A program made the position numbers and the translations under genes. A stretch of 64,000 bases of DNA from Bedellia somnulentella (taxonomy: Eukaryota > Arthropoda > Insecta > Lepidoptera > Bedelliidae), in contig OY755197.1 of NCBI GenBank assembly GCA_963576735.1, positions 3,918,501 to 3,982,500 of the forward strand. Reading direction: 5' to 3'. The notes under the pieces are model-generated. The model made no database searches. It worked only from the letters and a program-made list of their open reading frames with translations, and was not told the origin of the DNA. Of this stretch, positions 1 through 8,954 are shown piece by piece. The stretch's first letter is position 1. Every line of letters starts with the position of its first letter.

Positions 1-217
1 CGAAAAGGAGAAACTTGAGCTTTAGAGTCGTAAAACTAAGGAGAGTTGGTGATAAGTGATCAGTCACATCGCTTAAGACTACCCACGAAATGTGCACTCG
101 TTCGCAGGTGCTGGCAAGTCACGTTAATAACTCCTAATCGCCTCATTTAACTACGTAGTAGTAGTAGTAGTAGTAGGCTAGTATTCGTGTGAATATGGAC
201 CTTAGTTATTTTGAAAT
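1..217. other. no gene seen; short GTA microsatellite
   Basis: Nothing recognisable apart from a run of GTA repeats at about 155-174. Confidence 0.5.
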
Positions 218-320
218 AACATACATACATATACGCACGCCGTTAGTTCCCATTTGGTTATGCAGAGACAATCGATCGCAATTTTGTACTTTCCTGGCAA
301 AACTCTCCAGCTTCTCTAGC
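218..320 (-). mobile_element. LINE-A 3' end fragment
   Basis: It starts with the complement of the (TATG)n tail and runs through the complement of the last codons of LINE-A (cgccgttagttcccattt...agacaatcgatcgc). It is diverged and 5'-truncated. Confidence 0.7.
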
Positions 321-720
321 TAATTTGAAATAAAAAAAAATCATAATGCATCGGAAAGATCCCATTACCCCATATCTTTACATAGGAACCAAACGATAGG
401 GGGCGATGTGACTCACTACTCATATATTACATAAAACTGGTTAGTTTTTGGTTCGGAAACTCGAACATTCCCTATTAGGCATTATAGCCGTGAGTACAAG
501 AACGAAGGCAGTCAAAGTATAATATATCTCATTACAGAGGTAAATCGTATTAGAGAGCTATTGTCATCTCCAACCAATACATCAATCACCCATTCACTTC
601 TCATCAATCACTTGTCAGTTTAGCTATGACTTCTTGTTTAATTTAGAATCGAGCAGTCTTTATATCATGTTAATATGGTGACGATGTAGATTTTTTTAAT
701 CTAGGCATAACATTATATAT
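321..720. other. no feature seen
   Basis: AT-rich sequence without a recognisable gene or repeat. Confidence 0.4.
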
Positions 721-906
721 TGCTGTGTAGTGCCGGCTTAGAATAATTGCTATTCTACCCCGTTTCTGCCTGTGGGTAATTTTAAGAGGCGACTGAGGAT
801 TTTAAGGCTTTTTAAGTGATTTTTGGGCGTTGCGGTTGAAGGTTGCGCGTCACCGAGAACCCTTAATTTACTTCTTTCTTTTCCTCACTCAACTTTCAAA
901 ATTATT
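721..906 (+). mobile_element. SINE-A family copy, 3'-truncated
   Basis: It has the family head TGCTGTGTAGTGCCGGCTTAGA, the GGCGACT block and a degenerate TTTGGGCGTTGCGGTTG block. It is cut off just where the next copy begins, so two copies sit head to tail. Confidence 0.75.
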
Positions 907-1152
907 TGCTGTGTAGTGCCGGCTTAGAATAGCACTACCCCATTTCTTCAGGTAGGTGTATGTAAGAGGCGACTAACGGTATTGGGGCTTTTAAGTGATA
1001 TTTGGGCGATGCGGCTGGAGATCCATCACCAACAACCTTTATTTCACCATCTTTTCTCCACGTAACTTCCAAAAGTGGCTGAGGAAATTTTAAGTTCCTA
1101 GCTCTGGCTACCCCTTCAAGGGATTTATAGCCGTGAGTATATTTATGTATGT
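907..1152 (+). mobile_element. SINE-A copy, near full length
   Basis: This is the family described in most detail under 23590-23843. All blocks are present from the GTAGTGCCGGCTTAGA head to the GCCGTGAGTATATTTATG tail. Confidence 0.85.
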
Positions 1153-1228
1153 AACTTCCAAAAGTGGCTGAAGACTTATTATTTTTCAGCTCTGGCAACC
1201 CCTTTTGGGATTTGTGGCAGTATATGTA
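1153..1228 (+). mobile_element. SINE-A 3' fragment in tandem
   Basis: A second tail-proximal part (AACTTCCAAAAGTGGCTGA ... CTCTGGCAACCCCTTTTGGG) directly follows the tail of the copy at 907-1152. Confidence 0.7.
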
Positions 1229-1493
1229 CATAACTATGGCCAAGATATTTTCTGTCCTTCACCTGTTAAGCCGTCGGTACCGGCTACTATAACGGTAGAA
1301 TTTATTTATTACTGCCATCCCGCATTAATCCCGCCCTGATCCTTAAGTATGGACGTTACATACAATTGTTATTTACTATGAAAGGACTTTGGAACTGAGG
1401 TTTGCCGTGAGAAATTTCTTGGGAACAATTTAATCACCACTTATGTCCTCGGCAAAGGGTTCGAGCCAATCCTAGGAACCTAGCCCGCTCTTT

Positions 1494-2243
1494 TAAGGGT
1501 TCCGTAGCCAAGTGGCAAAAACGGGACCCTTATAGATTCGTCATGTCTGTCTGTCTGTCCGTCCGTCCGTCCGTATGTCACAGCCAGTTTATTCCGAAAC
1601 TATAAGAACTACATTATTGAAAATTGGTGCGTAGATGTATTCTGTAAACCGTATTAAGATTTTAAAATAAAATCTGAAAAAAAAACCAAAGTTTTTAGGG
1701 TTCCCCATACATAGAACTGAAACTCAAAATTTTTTTTTTCATCTAACCTATATGTGTGGGGTATCTATCAAAAGGTATTTGAAAATGATGTTGAGGTTTC
1801 TTATAACATTTTTTTCAAAACTGAATAGTTTGCGCGAGAGACTTTTCCAAAGTGGTAAAATGTGTGTGTCCCCCCCGTAACTTCTAAAATATGGGCATGA
1901 TAAAACTGAAAAAAATATATGATGTGTATTACTATACAAACTACTAACGAAAATTGGTTTGAATGAGATCTAGCTAGTAGTTCTATTTTTAAACGTCATA
2001 AATCAAATTACTTACCTAATTTATTAATTTCACTGAAATATATAACAATAATTTTACGATCACAGGCCTTACGCATAAAACGTGAACCATTGTTTTTTTA
2101 TAGTAAATCAGTGATAAGTAAATAACATTTTAAACTAAACATTTTAAACTTGTATATTACTATGTTACCTACCTGCTGCTAGTGCTGCTACGGAACCCTT
2201 CATTAGCGAGTCCATCTCGCTCTTGGCCGCTTTTTTTCATAGT
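1494..2243 (+). mobile_element. non-autonomous repeat with AAGGGTTCCGTAGC inverted ends
   Basis: The left part reads AAGGGTTCCGTAGCC followed by a CTGT/CCGT microsatellite (1548-1575). The right part carries the exact complement GCTACGGAACCCTT (2187-2200), then a short hairpin GCGAG-TCCAT-CTCGC and CTCTTGGCCGC. I recognise this layout (AGGGTTCCGTAG ... GTCTGTCTGTCCGTCCG ... CGGAACCCT ... CTCTTGGCCG) from many lepidopteran genomes, but I cannot name its class. No coding sequence is visible. Confidence 0.7.
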
Positions 2244-2472
2244 GTGTTCGGCGGTAAGAGTGATACAGATGTATATGATACTTAGAATCTGCACATGATG
2301 CATTATGATGTCAGAACTTAAGAATTAGAAATTCTATAAAATCAAGTAAAAATAAAGTATAGATAAAATTTCGAGCGTGCTAGTTCTTCTGGGGTGATTA
2401 GGGACTATATTGTTTATGTGAGGGAAGATATATTTTAACGACTACCACAGTTGATAATATCTGAGATCGATG

Positions 2473-2662
2473 GCTTAAGAGCTAATTCCATTTGTCTGAA
2501 TGAAGACGTCTGAGAGCCACAGAATCTGAATTCAGACTAGTGGAATAACGTTCAGAACGCTAAGCTTCTGAAAAGTAGACAAATTTGTGTAGTGGAATAA
2601 CAAGCGTCTGCAGCAGGAACTTCAAACACAGACAAAGTGTAATGGAATAAGCTCTTTAATGC
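2473..2662. mobile_element. possible MITE with imperfect inverted ends
   Basis: The left end (TTAAGAGCTAATTCCATT...GTCTGAAT) and the complement of the right end (TTAAAGAGCTTATTCCATT...GTCTGTG) match imperfectly. The interior is rich in GTCTGA and GTGGAATAAC repeats. The target duplication is not clear. Confidence 0.5.
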
Positions 2663-3040
2663 TCCCTCAAAAGTCAGAACAAAAACTAAATACCTTAACA
2701 CAAAATGGCGAGGGCAAATATTTGTACCGATGATTCACGTTAGTACTCCGTTACGTATGATATTGCTAAGAGGTAAATTATATGCAACTTGTTTTGTATG
2801 AGATCATCTTTGGAATAATTGATATGAACGATTGAAATCATTACAACACTAACACAAAACAGTCAAGTCGTATTCACTCGTGAATTCGTGATTGAGTTTA
2901 GTCTAGGTATATTCTTTAACGTTGACCATCATATTGATCACGTTTAATTTAATTAAACCTTATGTATGTAAAGTAGTAGATTTAAATAATATCAAAGATA
3001 ATAATTCCAATATACATGTAAGATAGATATTCTACACTAA
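2663..3040. other. no feature seen
   Basis: AT-rich sequence with nothing recognisable. Confidence 0.4.
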
Positions 3041-3125
3041 ACTTCCGATGAGGCTGAGAAATTTCTTATTCTGAAGCTTTGGCTACCCCTTCTAGGGGTA
3101 TAGCCGTGAGTATATGTATACGTAT
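3041..3125 (+). mobile_element. SINE-A family 3' fragment
   Basis: Only the tail part is present: ACTTCCGATGAGGCTGAG, CTTTGGCTACCCCTTCTAGG and GCCGTGAGTATATGTATACG. Confidence 0.7.
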
Positions 3126-3395
3126 GAATGTACACGTATGTGTAACTCATTTATTCAGTTGTCATTGGCACAAACGATATATAACACGAAAACAACGATA
3201 GATTCAAATAAAATAAATATATCTTAGTATCGCCACAGCTATTGTGTTATTTTTTTATATCTTAGATTACTTCTATCACTGCTTACCCGTTATGGAATAA
3301 GCGTGATGATTAGGCCTTCTTTCTTATTACTATAATAGGATTTATCGAAAAAATTATTTAAAAATGGTTTAGGTTTAAAAGCCTATTCATTACAT

Positions 3396-3421
3396 GGGTG
3401 TTTCTCCAGAAACTTGTCCAC
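3396..3421 (+). repeat. left terminal inverted repeat, transposon copy 1
   Basis: 26 bp beginning GGGTGTTTCTCC. It pairs with 7301-7326 at 23 of 26 positions and is flanked outside by ACAT. Confidence 0.88.
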
Positions 3422-3577
3422 TCGCTGTCTCAGAGCAATATTTTCATAATAGGTATAGATTATGTAATAAGTTGTAGTAAATCTAAAAGATAATGCCCTG
3501 ATTTATCTCTGCTGGCAGTAAATCATTATTAAAACAATTTTTAATGTATATTTAAAAATTTTAAAGCACTCAAAAAC

Positions 3578-3587
3578 CAGTCCCCTG
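3578..3587 (+). repeat. CAGTCCCCTG motif, left end
   Basis: An exact 10-mer 182 bp in from the left end. A degenerate partner, CATTCCCCTG, lies at 3776-3785. In copy 2 the same pair lies 183 and 381 bp in. Possible transposase or host-factor binding site (inference). Confidence 0.7.
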
Positions 3588-3834
3588 GGGTGTCTCCAAA
3601 ACAGAAAAGTCACTTAAATGAAAAGTAGTTATGACAATATCTGTAAAAAACAAATAACTTATTAAATTATTCAAACAACATTAAGCAATCGTTCAGGAGA
3701 GATGCTTACTTTTTTACAAACATTATTTGGAATCATTAAAAAATAACATTAAAATGTGTCTCCGTATTTCGTGAACATTCCCCTGTGCATATTTTAAATT
3801 ACGCGCCTCTTTTTCCAAAAGGTTAAAATATGTT

Positions 3835-3974
3835 CTACTTGAGCGTAACGAAACGCAACCGATCTGAAGTTTGCTCAGATGCCGCCATTAGCTTTCGGGC
3901 GACATTTTATTTAGTGCCGTACACGCGTCCATCTGCGAAGCACGCGCCATAACCTCAAATCCAACAGTCCTCTG
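3835..3974 (+). promoter_or_regulatory. likely promoter and non-coding first exon of transposase
   Basis: The block GAAACGCAA..GATCTGAAGTT and a TTTAGTGCC site are conserved in copy 2 (about 24708-24790). Both copies then reach a splice donor: TCCTCTG|GTAAGG here, with the last exon base at 3974, and TCCACTG|GTAAGT in copy 2. The exact transcription start is not determined. Confidence 0.55.
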
Positions 3975-4216
3975 GTAAGGATATTTTATCACTTATTTTT
4001 ATTCGATTTAATGATACCTTATGTAGTTAATATTGTTTTAAAATATAGATGATTTCCAAGTAAAGTGAAATAACGTGACTGAATTACTTTTTACACTACC
4101 TCTGAATAAAACATAAAAAAACAGTCCCCTGGCGACAGTCCCCTGCCCTACCACACGACAGGGGACTGTTTATTCTTCCAAGGGACTGTTATGTATTATG
4201 TTTTTCTTTGTTGTAG
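3975..4216 (+). other. 5' UTR intron of transposase gene
   Basis: The donor GTAAGG at 3975 and the acceptor TTTGTTGTAG ending at 4216 bound a 242-bp intron. Copy 2 has a matching 238-bp intron (24840-25077). It contains four copies of the CAGTCCCCTG motif, two direct (4122, 4136) and two inverted (4159, 4179). Confidence 0.65.
4122..4188. repeat. palindromic CAGTCCCCTG cluster
   Basis: CAGTCCCCTG at 4122-4131 and 4136-4145 is followed by the complement CAGGGGACTG at 4159-4168 and the one-mismatch form CAAGGGACTG at 4179-4188. Starts relative to the left end are 726, 740, 763 and 783 bp, the same four numbers as in copy 2. The group could fold as a hairpin in RNA or bind a dimeric protein in DNA. 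Confidence 0.8.
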
Positions 4217-4245
4217 GTATTTTTCGTGTGTTTTGGGTGTACGGT

Positions 4246-6807
4246 ATGGCGCCGAGGAAGATAAAGCTTTCTAGGGAAGAGATTTTGCAAAGAAAAAGAG
4301 AAGCTGAGCGAAAAAGATATGAGTGTATGAAAAACGATCCGCAAAAACGGGAAGCACTTAAAGAGAAGGAACGTCTTAAATACCTTAAGAAAAAAGAAAA
4401 GGGAACTAGGAAGCTTGTTGACAATATGACACCTCGTGAACACCGCGAAGCAAAAAAGAAGTGGAGAGAGCATTGCAGCAACTACCGTAATAAGAAAAAA
4501 CAATTGAAAAACATTGCTACAGCATTCATGAGGGAAAATACTCCAGAGACTGATGTACCAGATTCATTGCGAATGCCAACACCTGGACGCGATGTTGCTG
4601 ACAAGATTCAAAAAAGAAAGAACAGAAACAAAGCACTGAGATACCGCATAAATAAGAAAAAAGATGATGAAATTAATAAACTAAAGAAAAAACTATTTAA
4701 ATATAAGAAACGTTTAACAAGATTGACGGAGAGAACAAAACCAAAACCTAAAGATACTCCTAACACTAAGTTACAGAAAATGACAGATAATCCAGAAACC
4801 AGAAGAGAAGTGGTAAAAAAGGCGCTTTTTGGTGAAGTATTAAAAGAGCAATTACGAGAAAATTTGTCTAATTTGAATACTGTAAGAGAAAAGAGAATGC
4901 TAGCAAAAGTAGTTTCAGGATCGATGGTTGATAAATGTAAACTATGGCGAATGGATAACAATGCTGTGATAACCCTCAGACGAATAAAAAAGTCAAAAGT
5001 TACTGGAAGACTGGCAGGAAAATCGAAAGTATCCGATGAAGTTGTAAAAGCAGTTGCAAATTTCTTCGAAGATGATTCTAACAGTAGACTAGGAGCAGGA
5101 AAGAAAGAGTTTATCACTAGAAAGGGGACCCGGAAACAAAAGAGATACATGCTTGATTCGTTAGTCGGCCTATACAGCAAATATCAGAAACAGAAGAGCC
5201 AATTCAAACTAAGTTATCAAACCTTTTGCAGACTCAGACCATTTTGGATTGTGAAGCCCAAAGTAGATCAGCGTGATACTTGTTTGTGCATTACACATGC
5301 AAATATAGACCTAAAATTAACAGCTCTACATAATGGCAAAATACTGAATTATAATAGCTATCAAAAACTGCTCCAGGAACTGTGTTGTGACCGATACAAT
5401 GAGCAGTGTATTTCCAGAGAATGTCAGAAATGTCTTAACAAGACTCCTTCTTACAAGGAATTCAACGAGAAGAAGTCAATCATTTATAAAAAATGGATAG
5501 CTGAAAAAGCAGAATTCATTGACCCGAAATTCAAAAACACTCGCCGAGTAACCAAACACATTAAGAAGTCTCTTGATGTAAATCCTCGCTACCTGATCAC
5601 AGAATTACATGAAGATCTAGAGACATTATTTCGCCACGAAAGAAATATTTTACACCAGTTCAATTCAATAAAGCAACTTAAAAACTCACTGACAGAAGAA
5701 GATGTACTAATTCATGTAGATTTCTCAGAAAATTATGTAACAAAATACGCCCAAGAAGTTCAGGCTTTCCATTTCGGCGGGTCACGTACACAGATTAGTC
5801 TACACACGGTTGTAGTATACCTGAAAGATAAAATAAAAAGTTACTGCACAATCTCTACAAATGTATCTCACTCTCCCGCTGCGATTTGGGCTCATCTGAT
5901 GCCAATTTTTGATGATTTGCCACCCGAAATCAAAACCCTACATTTTTTGAGTGATGGTCCTGTAACCCAATACACGAATAAAACGATGTTTTACATTATG
6001 GCTAATAAAATCCCCGAGCGATTTCCACATGTGCAAAAGTTCACCTGGAATTATACGGAGAGCGGTCACGGCAAAGGCGCACCGGATGGTGTAGGAGCTG
6101 CCTGCAAGAGGACTGCAGATGCCGTGGTTGCTGCTGGAGGTGATGTCGAAAATCTAGAGAAGTTTGTGGATGCCATTAAACCGAGATGTCCGGCCATTAA
6201 TTTAAGTATTATACAAGTTGACACGATTCAAGAAATGAGTGCTAAAATCGAACAGGAAGGATCCAAGATAAAGAATTTTGTCGGCACCCTCAAAGTGCAT
6301 CAAGTCACTGGAAAATTCTATAATTCTTCGGGTATAAAACTAAATTCCATTGAAATTGTGATGAGACATCTCAGCTGCTTTTGTGAAAATGATTCTTGTC
6401 TACATTTCAAGATAGGAAAAATATTGTATGAAGATATGCAAAAACTACGTGTGGAAGATGTGTTCACTGACTCAGAAACAGAGAATGACGCTGGACCTAG
6501 TTGTATTACTACAGGAAATGCTTTCAACACTGGTGATTACATCCTTGTCAAATTACCTGCCAAACATATGGAATATAGATATGTGAGCGTTATTGACATC
6601 ATTGATGAAGAAGAGGATGAACTGCGTGTCACCTTTCTAAAACTGTGTGATAAAAAAGGTCAAACATTTAGGATTTATCAAATGGATGTGGCGGATGTCG
6701 CAATGAACCAAGTCATAGAAAAACTGCCTAATCCTAATTTGCTTATGAAAGGTAACCGAATTTTTTACAAATTTGATTCATGTGTAAATGTCTTTGAACA
6801 AAAATAA
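4246..6807 (+). CDS. putative transposase, unassigned DDE family (853 aa)
   Basis: This is the only long ORF of the transposon at 3396-7326. An upstream in-frame ATG at 4198 would give 869 aa, but it lies before the splice acceptor at 4216, and copy 2 starts at the MAP(R)K site, so I choose 4246. Numbering below is for the 869-aa frame. Residues 17-200 are very basic, with a repeated ERKRYE..KNDPQKRE-like pattern (likely DNA binding). A Cys/His-rich part follows: CxCxxHxN at 362-369 and Cys at 396, 397, 404, 409 and 412. A candidate RNase H-like core has D508 (HVDFSENY), D586 (FLSDGP..QY.NK) and E621 just before GHGKGAPDG; D586 and E621 are separated by 34 residues. Residues 779-869 form a beta-rich GDYILV...RYVSV domain that may be chromo- or Tudor-like. 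The transposase role is inferred from its place between inverted ends and from these motifs. No stop or frameshift is present. Confidence 0.8.
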   Translation: MAPRKIKLSREEILQRKREAERKRYECMKNDPQKREALKEKERLKYLKKKEKGTRKLVDNMTPREHREAKKKWREHCSNYRNKKKQLKNIATAFMRENTPETDVPDSLRMPTPGRDVADKIQKRKNRNKALRYRINKKKDDEINKLKKKLFKYKKRLTRLTERTKPKPKDTPNTKLQKMTDNPETRREVVKKALFGEVLKEQLRENLSNLNTVREKRMLAKVVSGSMVDKCKLWRMDNNAVITLRRIKKSKVTGRLAGKSKVSDEVVKAVANFFEDDSNSRLGAGKKEFITRKGTRKQKRYMLDSLVGLYSKYQKQKSQFKLSYQTFCRLRPFWIVKPKVDQRDTCLCITHANIDLKLTALHNGKILNYNSYQKLLQELCCDRYNEQCISRECQKCLNKTPSYKEFNEKKSIIYKKWIAEKAEFIDPKFKNTRRVTKHIKKSLDVNPRYLITELHEDLETLFRHERNILHQFNSIKQLKNSLTEEDVLIHVDFSENYVTKYAQEVQAFHFGGSRTQISLHTVVVYLKDKIKSYCTISTNVSHSPAAIWAHLMPIFDDLPPEIKTLHFLSDGPVTQYTNKTMFYIMANKIPERFPHVQKFTWNYTESGHGKGAPDGVGAACKRTADAVVAAGGDVENLEKFVDAIKPRCPAINLSIIQVDTIQEMSAKIEQEGSKIKNFVGTLKVHQVTGKFYNSSGIKLNSIEIVMRHLSCFCENDSCLHFKIGKILYEDMQKLRVEDVFTDSETENDAGPSCITTGNAFNTGDYILVKLPAKHMEYRYVSVIDIIDEEEDELRVTFLKLCDKKGQTFRIYQMDVADVAMNQVIEKLPNPNLLMKGNRIFYKFDSCVNVFEQK

Positions 6808-7064
6808 CAGTTGAATCTAATATAAAAAAATCTAAATATGTTCATTACAGATGATTGATATGATAAGACTGATTAGTATTCAGAGAAAGACTTTTATGTT
6901 TTAGTCACTTAATAATTTTAATTTTGTGATATTAAGTGATACTCAAGTTGATTTGTTGTAAGAGTAAAACTATTAATAAGACTGTTAAAAACAAAGACTA
7001 TAGTTAATATTGTTGATTTAATGTTTAATAGCCTAATACCTAAGGTTTGTTTTAATATTCTAAT

Positions 7065-7070
7065 AATAAA
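7065..7070 (+). terminator. likely polyadenylation signal of transposase
   Basis: AATAAA about 260 bp after the stop codon and upstream of the right-end motif pair. Confidence 0.45.
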
Positions 7071-7114
7071 AAGACTTACATTTTGTATTAAAATGGTATT
7101 TTTATTTCAAAAGT

Positions 7115-7144
7115 CAATCCCCTGTTATAGGCAACAGTCCCCTG
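7115..7144 (+). repeat. CAGTCCCCTG motif pair, right end
   Basis: CAATCCCCTG (7115-7124, one mismatch) and CAGTCCCCTG (7135-7144) end 202 and 182 bp from the right end. The same two distances are found in copy 2. Confidence 0.75.
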
Positions 7145-7300
7145 TGTCATTTTTTCAGAAAAAGCTCAATAAATCCTAAAATAAAGGAAATACGTTCGGT
7201 TAAATTACTTCTTTTTATTGACCAGGTAGATGCCTATTACGATACTAGGGTTATTTTAAGATATAAGCAAGCAACTGTATGAGACAGATTTTGCATGAAA

Positions 7301-7326
7301 GTGGACCTGTTTCTTGAGAAACACCC
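7301..7326 (-). repeat. right terminal inverted repeat, transposon copy 1
   Basis: 26 bp ending GAGAAACACCC, complementary to 3396-3421 at 23 of 26 positions. The target duplication ACAT follows at 7327-7330. Confidence 0.88.
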
Positions 7327-7494
7327 ACATACATAAAAACTAGGCTCTAACTCAGTGTCTGTTATTGTTTATGAGATGTCATGTACAATACACTATAATA
7401 TTTATAATCATGATATTTTATAAATAGAGATACATAAGGTCAAAGAGGATGGTAATGCCAATAGAGGACAACTCTAGTAAGAAAGAACAACTTA

Positions 7495-7743
7495 CTTTGC
7501 GGTGTAGTGTCGGCTTAGAATAGCACTACCCCTTTTCTTCCGGTGGGTGTACGTAAGAGGCGACTAACGGTATTGGGGCTTTTTAAGGGATTTTTGGAGA
7601 CCCATCACCAACAACCTTTATTCTACCATCTTTTCCCCACGCAACTTCCAAAAGTGGCTGAGGAATTTCTAATTCCTTAGCTCTGGCTATCCCTTCTAGG
7701 GATTTATAGCCGTGAGTATATGTATGTATGTATGTATGTATGT
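7495..7743 (+). mobile_element. SINE-A copy, full length, with target duplication
   Basis: Subfamily A. AACAACTTA lies at 7486-7494 and again at 7744-7752, directly after the (TATG)n tail. Confidence 0.88.
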
Positions 7744-7766
7744 AACAACTTAGGATACATTTAGTT

Positions 7767-7945
7767 CAATTAGAGGAAGTACTAAGAAATCCAGGCGTCC
7801 GTAGTGTGAAGAATAAAATCTATATAGAAAGATTGATGAAATATGTATCTGAAGCTCGAGAGGCCTCCCAGGATCATACAAAGTGGCGATCGATAGTCTC
7901 TGCCTACTCCAAAGGGAACTAATAGCGTGTGTACATGTAATGTAT
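7767..7945 (+). mobile_element. LINE-A 3' end fragment
   Basis: It contains the end of the LINE-A coding region (AGGATCATACAAAGTGGCGATC, ...CTCTGCCTACTCC) and the tail beginning after GGGAACTAATAGCGTG. It is diverged, and the reading frame is not intact. Confidence 0.7.
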
Positions 7946-8104
7946 AAATACTTAACAACAGTCAGACTAGATATTATAATAATATGTTTACAGTTTTGAA
8001 GAGGGTTGAATGATTACTGTTCTGCGAATCAATTTGTGTTCAAATCAACGTCTAATGAACTGTTCACTCAATTTGCTAATTAGAAATCTGGGTTCCAAGA
8101 ATAA

Positions 8105-8242
8105 CGCCCGATTTCTGAATTGAGTATTCAAGCTGAGAACGGCTTAAGTATCGTTTTGTCTCATTCAGTTGTTAAGATTTCAATGCGACAGAACGATACT
8201 TAAGTTGTTCTTAGCTGGAATACTCAATTCAGAAATCGGGCG
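8105..8242. mobile_element. MITE, PIF/Harbinger-like, TAA duplication
   Basis: About 58-bp inverted arms start CGCCCGATTTCTGAATTGAG and end in the complement CGGGCG. TAA lies on both sides (8102-8104 and 8243-8245), the usual 3-bp target of PIF/Harbinger elements. The total length is 138 bp and it has no coding capacity. Confidence 0.75.
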
Positions 8243-8288
8243 TAACCCTATTAGAGACGTTACTATTGGATTAGACGTTACATACGTT

Positions 8289-8496
8289 TGCTGTGTAGTG
8301 TCGGCTTAGAATAGCACTATCCCATTTCTTCCGGGTGAACGTAAGAGGCGACTAACGGTATTGGGCCTTTTAAGGGATTTTTGGGCGATGAGGTTGGAGA
8401 CCCATCACCAACAACCTTTATTTTACCATCTTTTAACTTTCCAAGCTCTGGCTACCCCATCTAAGGATTTGTAGCCGTGAGTATATATGTATGTAC
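8289..8496 (+). mobile_element. SINE-A copy with small internal loss
   Basis: Subfamily A. The head and tail are present. About 40 bp around the ACTTCCAAAAGTGGCTGAGG block are missing. Confidence 0.82.
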
Positions 8497-8629
8497 TATT
8501 CTAAATATATTGATAAAATCACGTCACTTCAGTCTATCTAGGTATACCTTAACAAATCGCAAGAGGTAAACCAGTTTTGTTGAAAACTGGAACAGTAACT
8601 ATTTAGTTTTACATAAACATAATAATAAC

Positions 8630-8945
8630 ACAAACATTCACGCCAAATATCCCCGAAGGGGTTGGCTGAGGTACTAATACTTCTAAACATCACGTGACTT
8701 TGTTCAGAGTACCTACGTTTTGTATGGACAGTGTACTCATGTGATAGGGGGCAGGCCTATCACCGTTTTGTACGAATACACTGTCACATGACTAAGTACA
8801 ACTCAGCCATGTGGGTTTCTTCACGATGTTTTCCCTCACTGTTACCAACATTGATAAATTAACCACACATATAATCTTTAGAAAAGACAAATTAGTGTGG
8901 GCCCGACCCGGGATTTGAACACTAGTCGTTTGCACGATAACCGGT
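8630..8945 (-). mobile_element. tRNA-derived SINE (family 1)
   Basis: Reading the minus strand, a tRNA-like head (AGAACACCGGTTATCGTGC, B-box-like GTTCAAATCCCGGGTC) precedes a body with GAAACCCACATGGCTGAG and a tail AACCCCTTCGGGGATATT..CGTGAATG. The full layout is clearest at 61868-62222. Confidence 0.75.
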
Positions 8946-8954
8946 GTTCTACCA

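Larger units (their letters stand above)
3396..7326 (+). mobile_element. DNA transposon, intact-looking copy 1 (3931 bp)
   Basis: The ends are inverted: 3396-3421 starts GGGTGTTTCTCCAGAAAC and 7301-7326, read in complement, starts GGGTGTTTCTCAAGAAAC, with 23 of 26 positions matching. ACAT lies directly outside both ends (3392-3395 and 7327-7330), as expected for a 4-bp target duplication. Inside are a short non-coding first exon, a 242-bp intron, one uninterrupted transposase-like ORF and a likely AATAAA signal at 7065-7070. Eight CAGTCCCCTG-type 10-mers are placed near both ends and in the intron. A diverged, broken relative at 24259-28500 shares all these parts. The 4-bp duplication is compatible with several known superfamilies (for example Sola or CMC), but I do not recognise the end sequence and leave the superfamily open. 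Confidence 0.88.

Noticed and set aside
1548..1575. CRISPR-like or satellite array
   Set aside because: Simple CTGT/CCGT microsatellite inside a dispersed repeat. No spacer structure anywhere in the window.
4608..5180. 190-codon open frame on the minus strand
   Set aside because: Antisense of the AT-rich, lysine-coding part of the transposase. Its composition explains the lack of stops.
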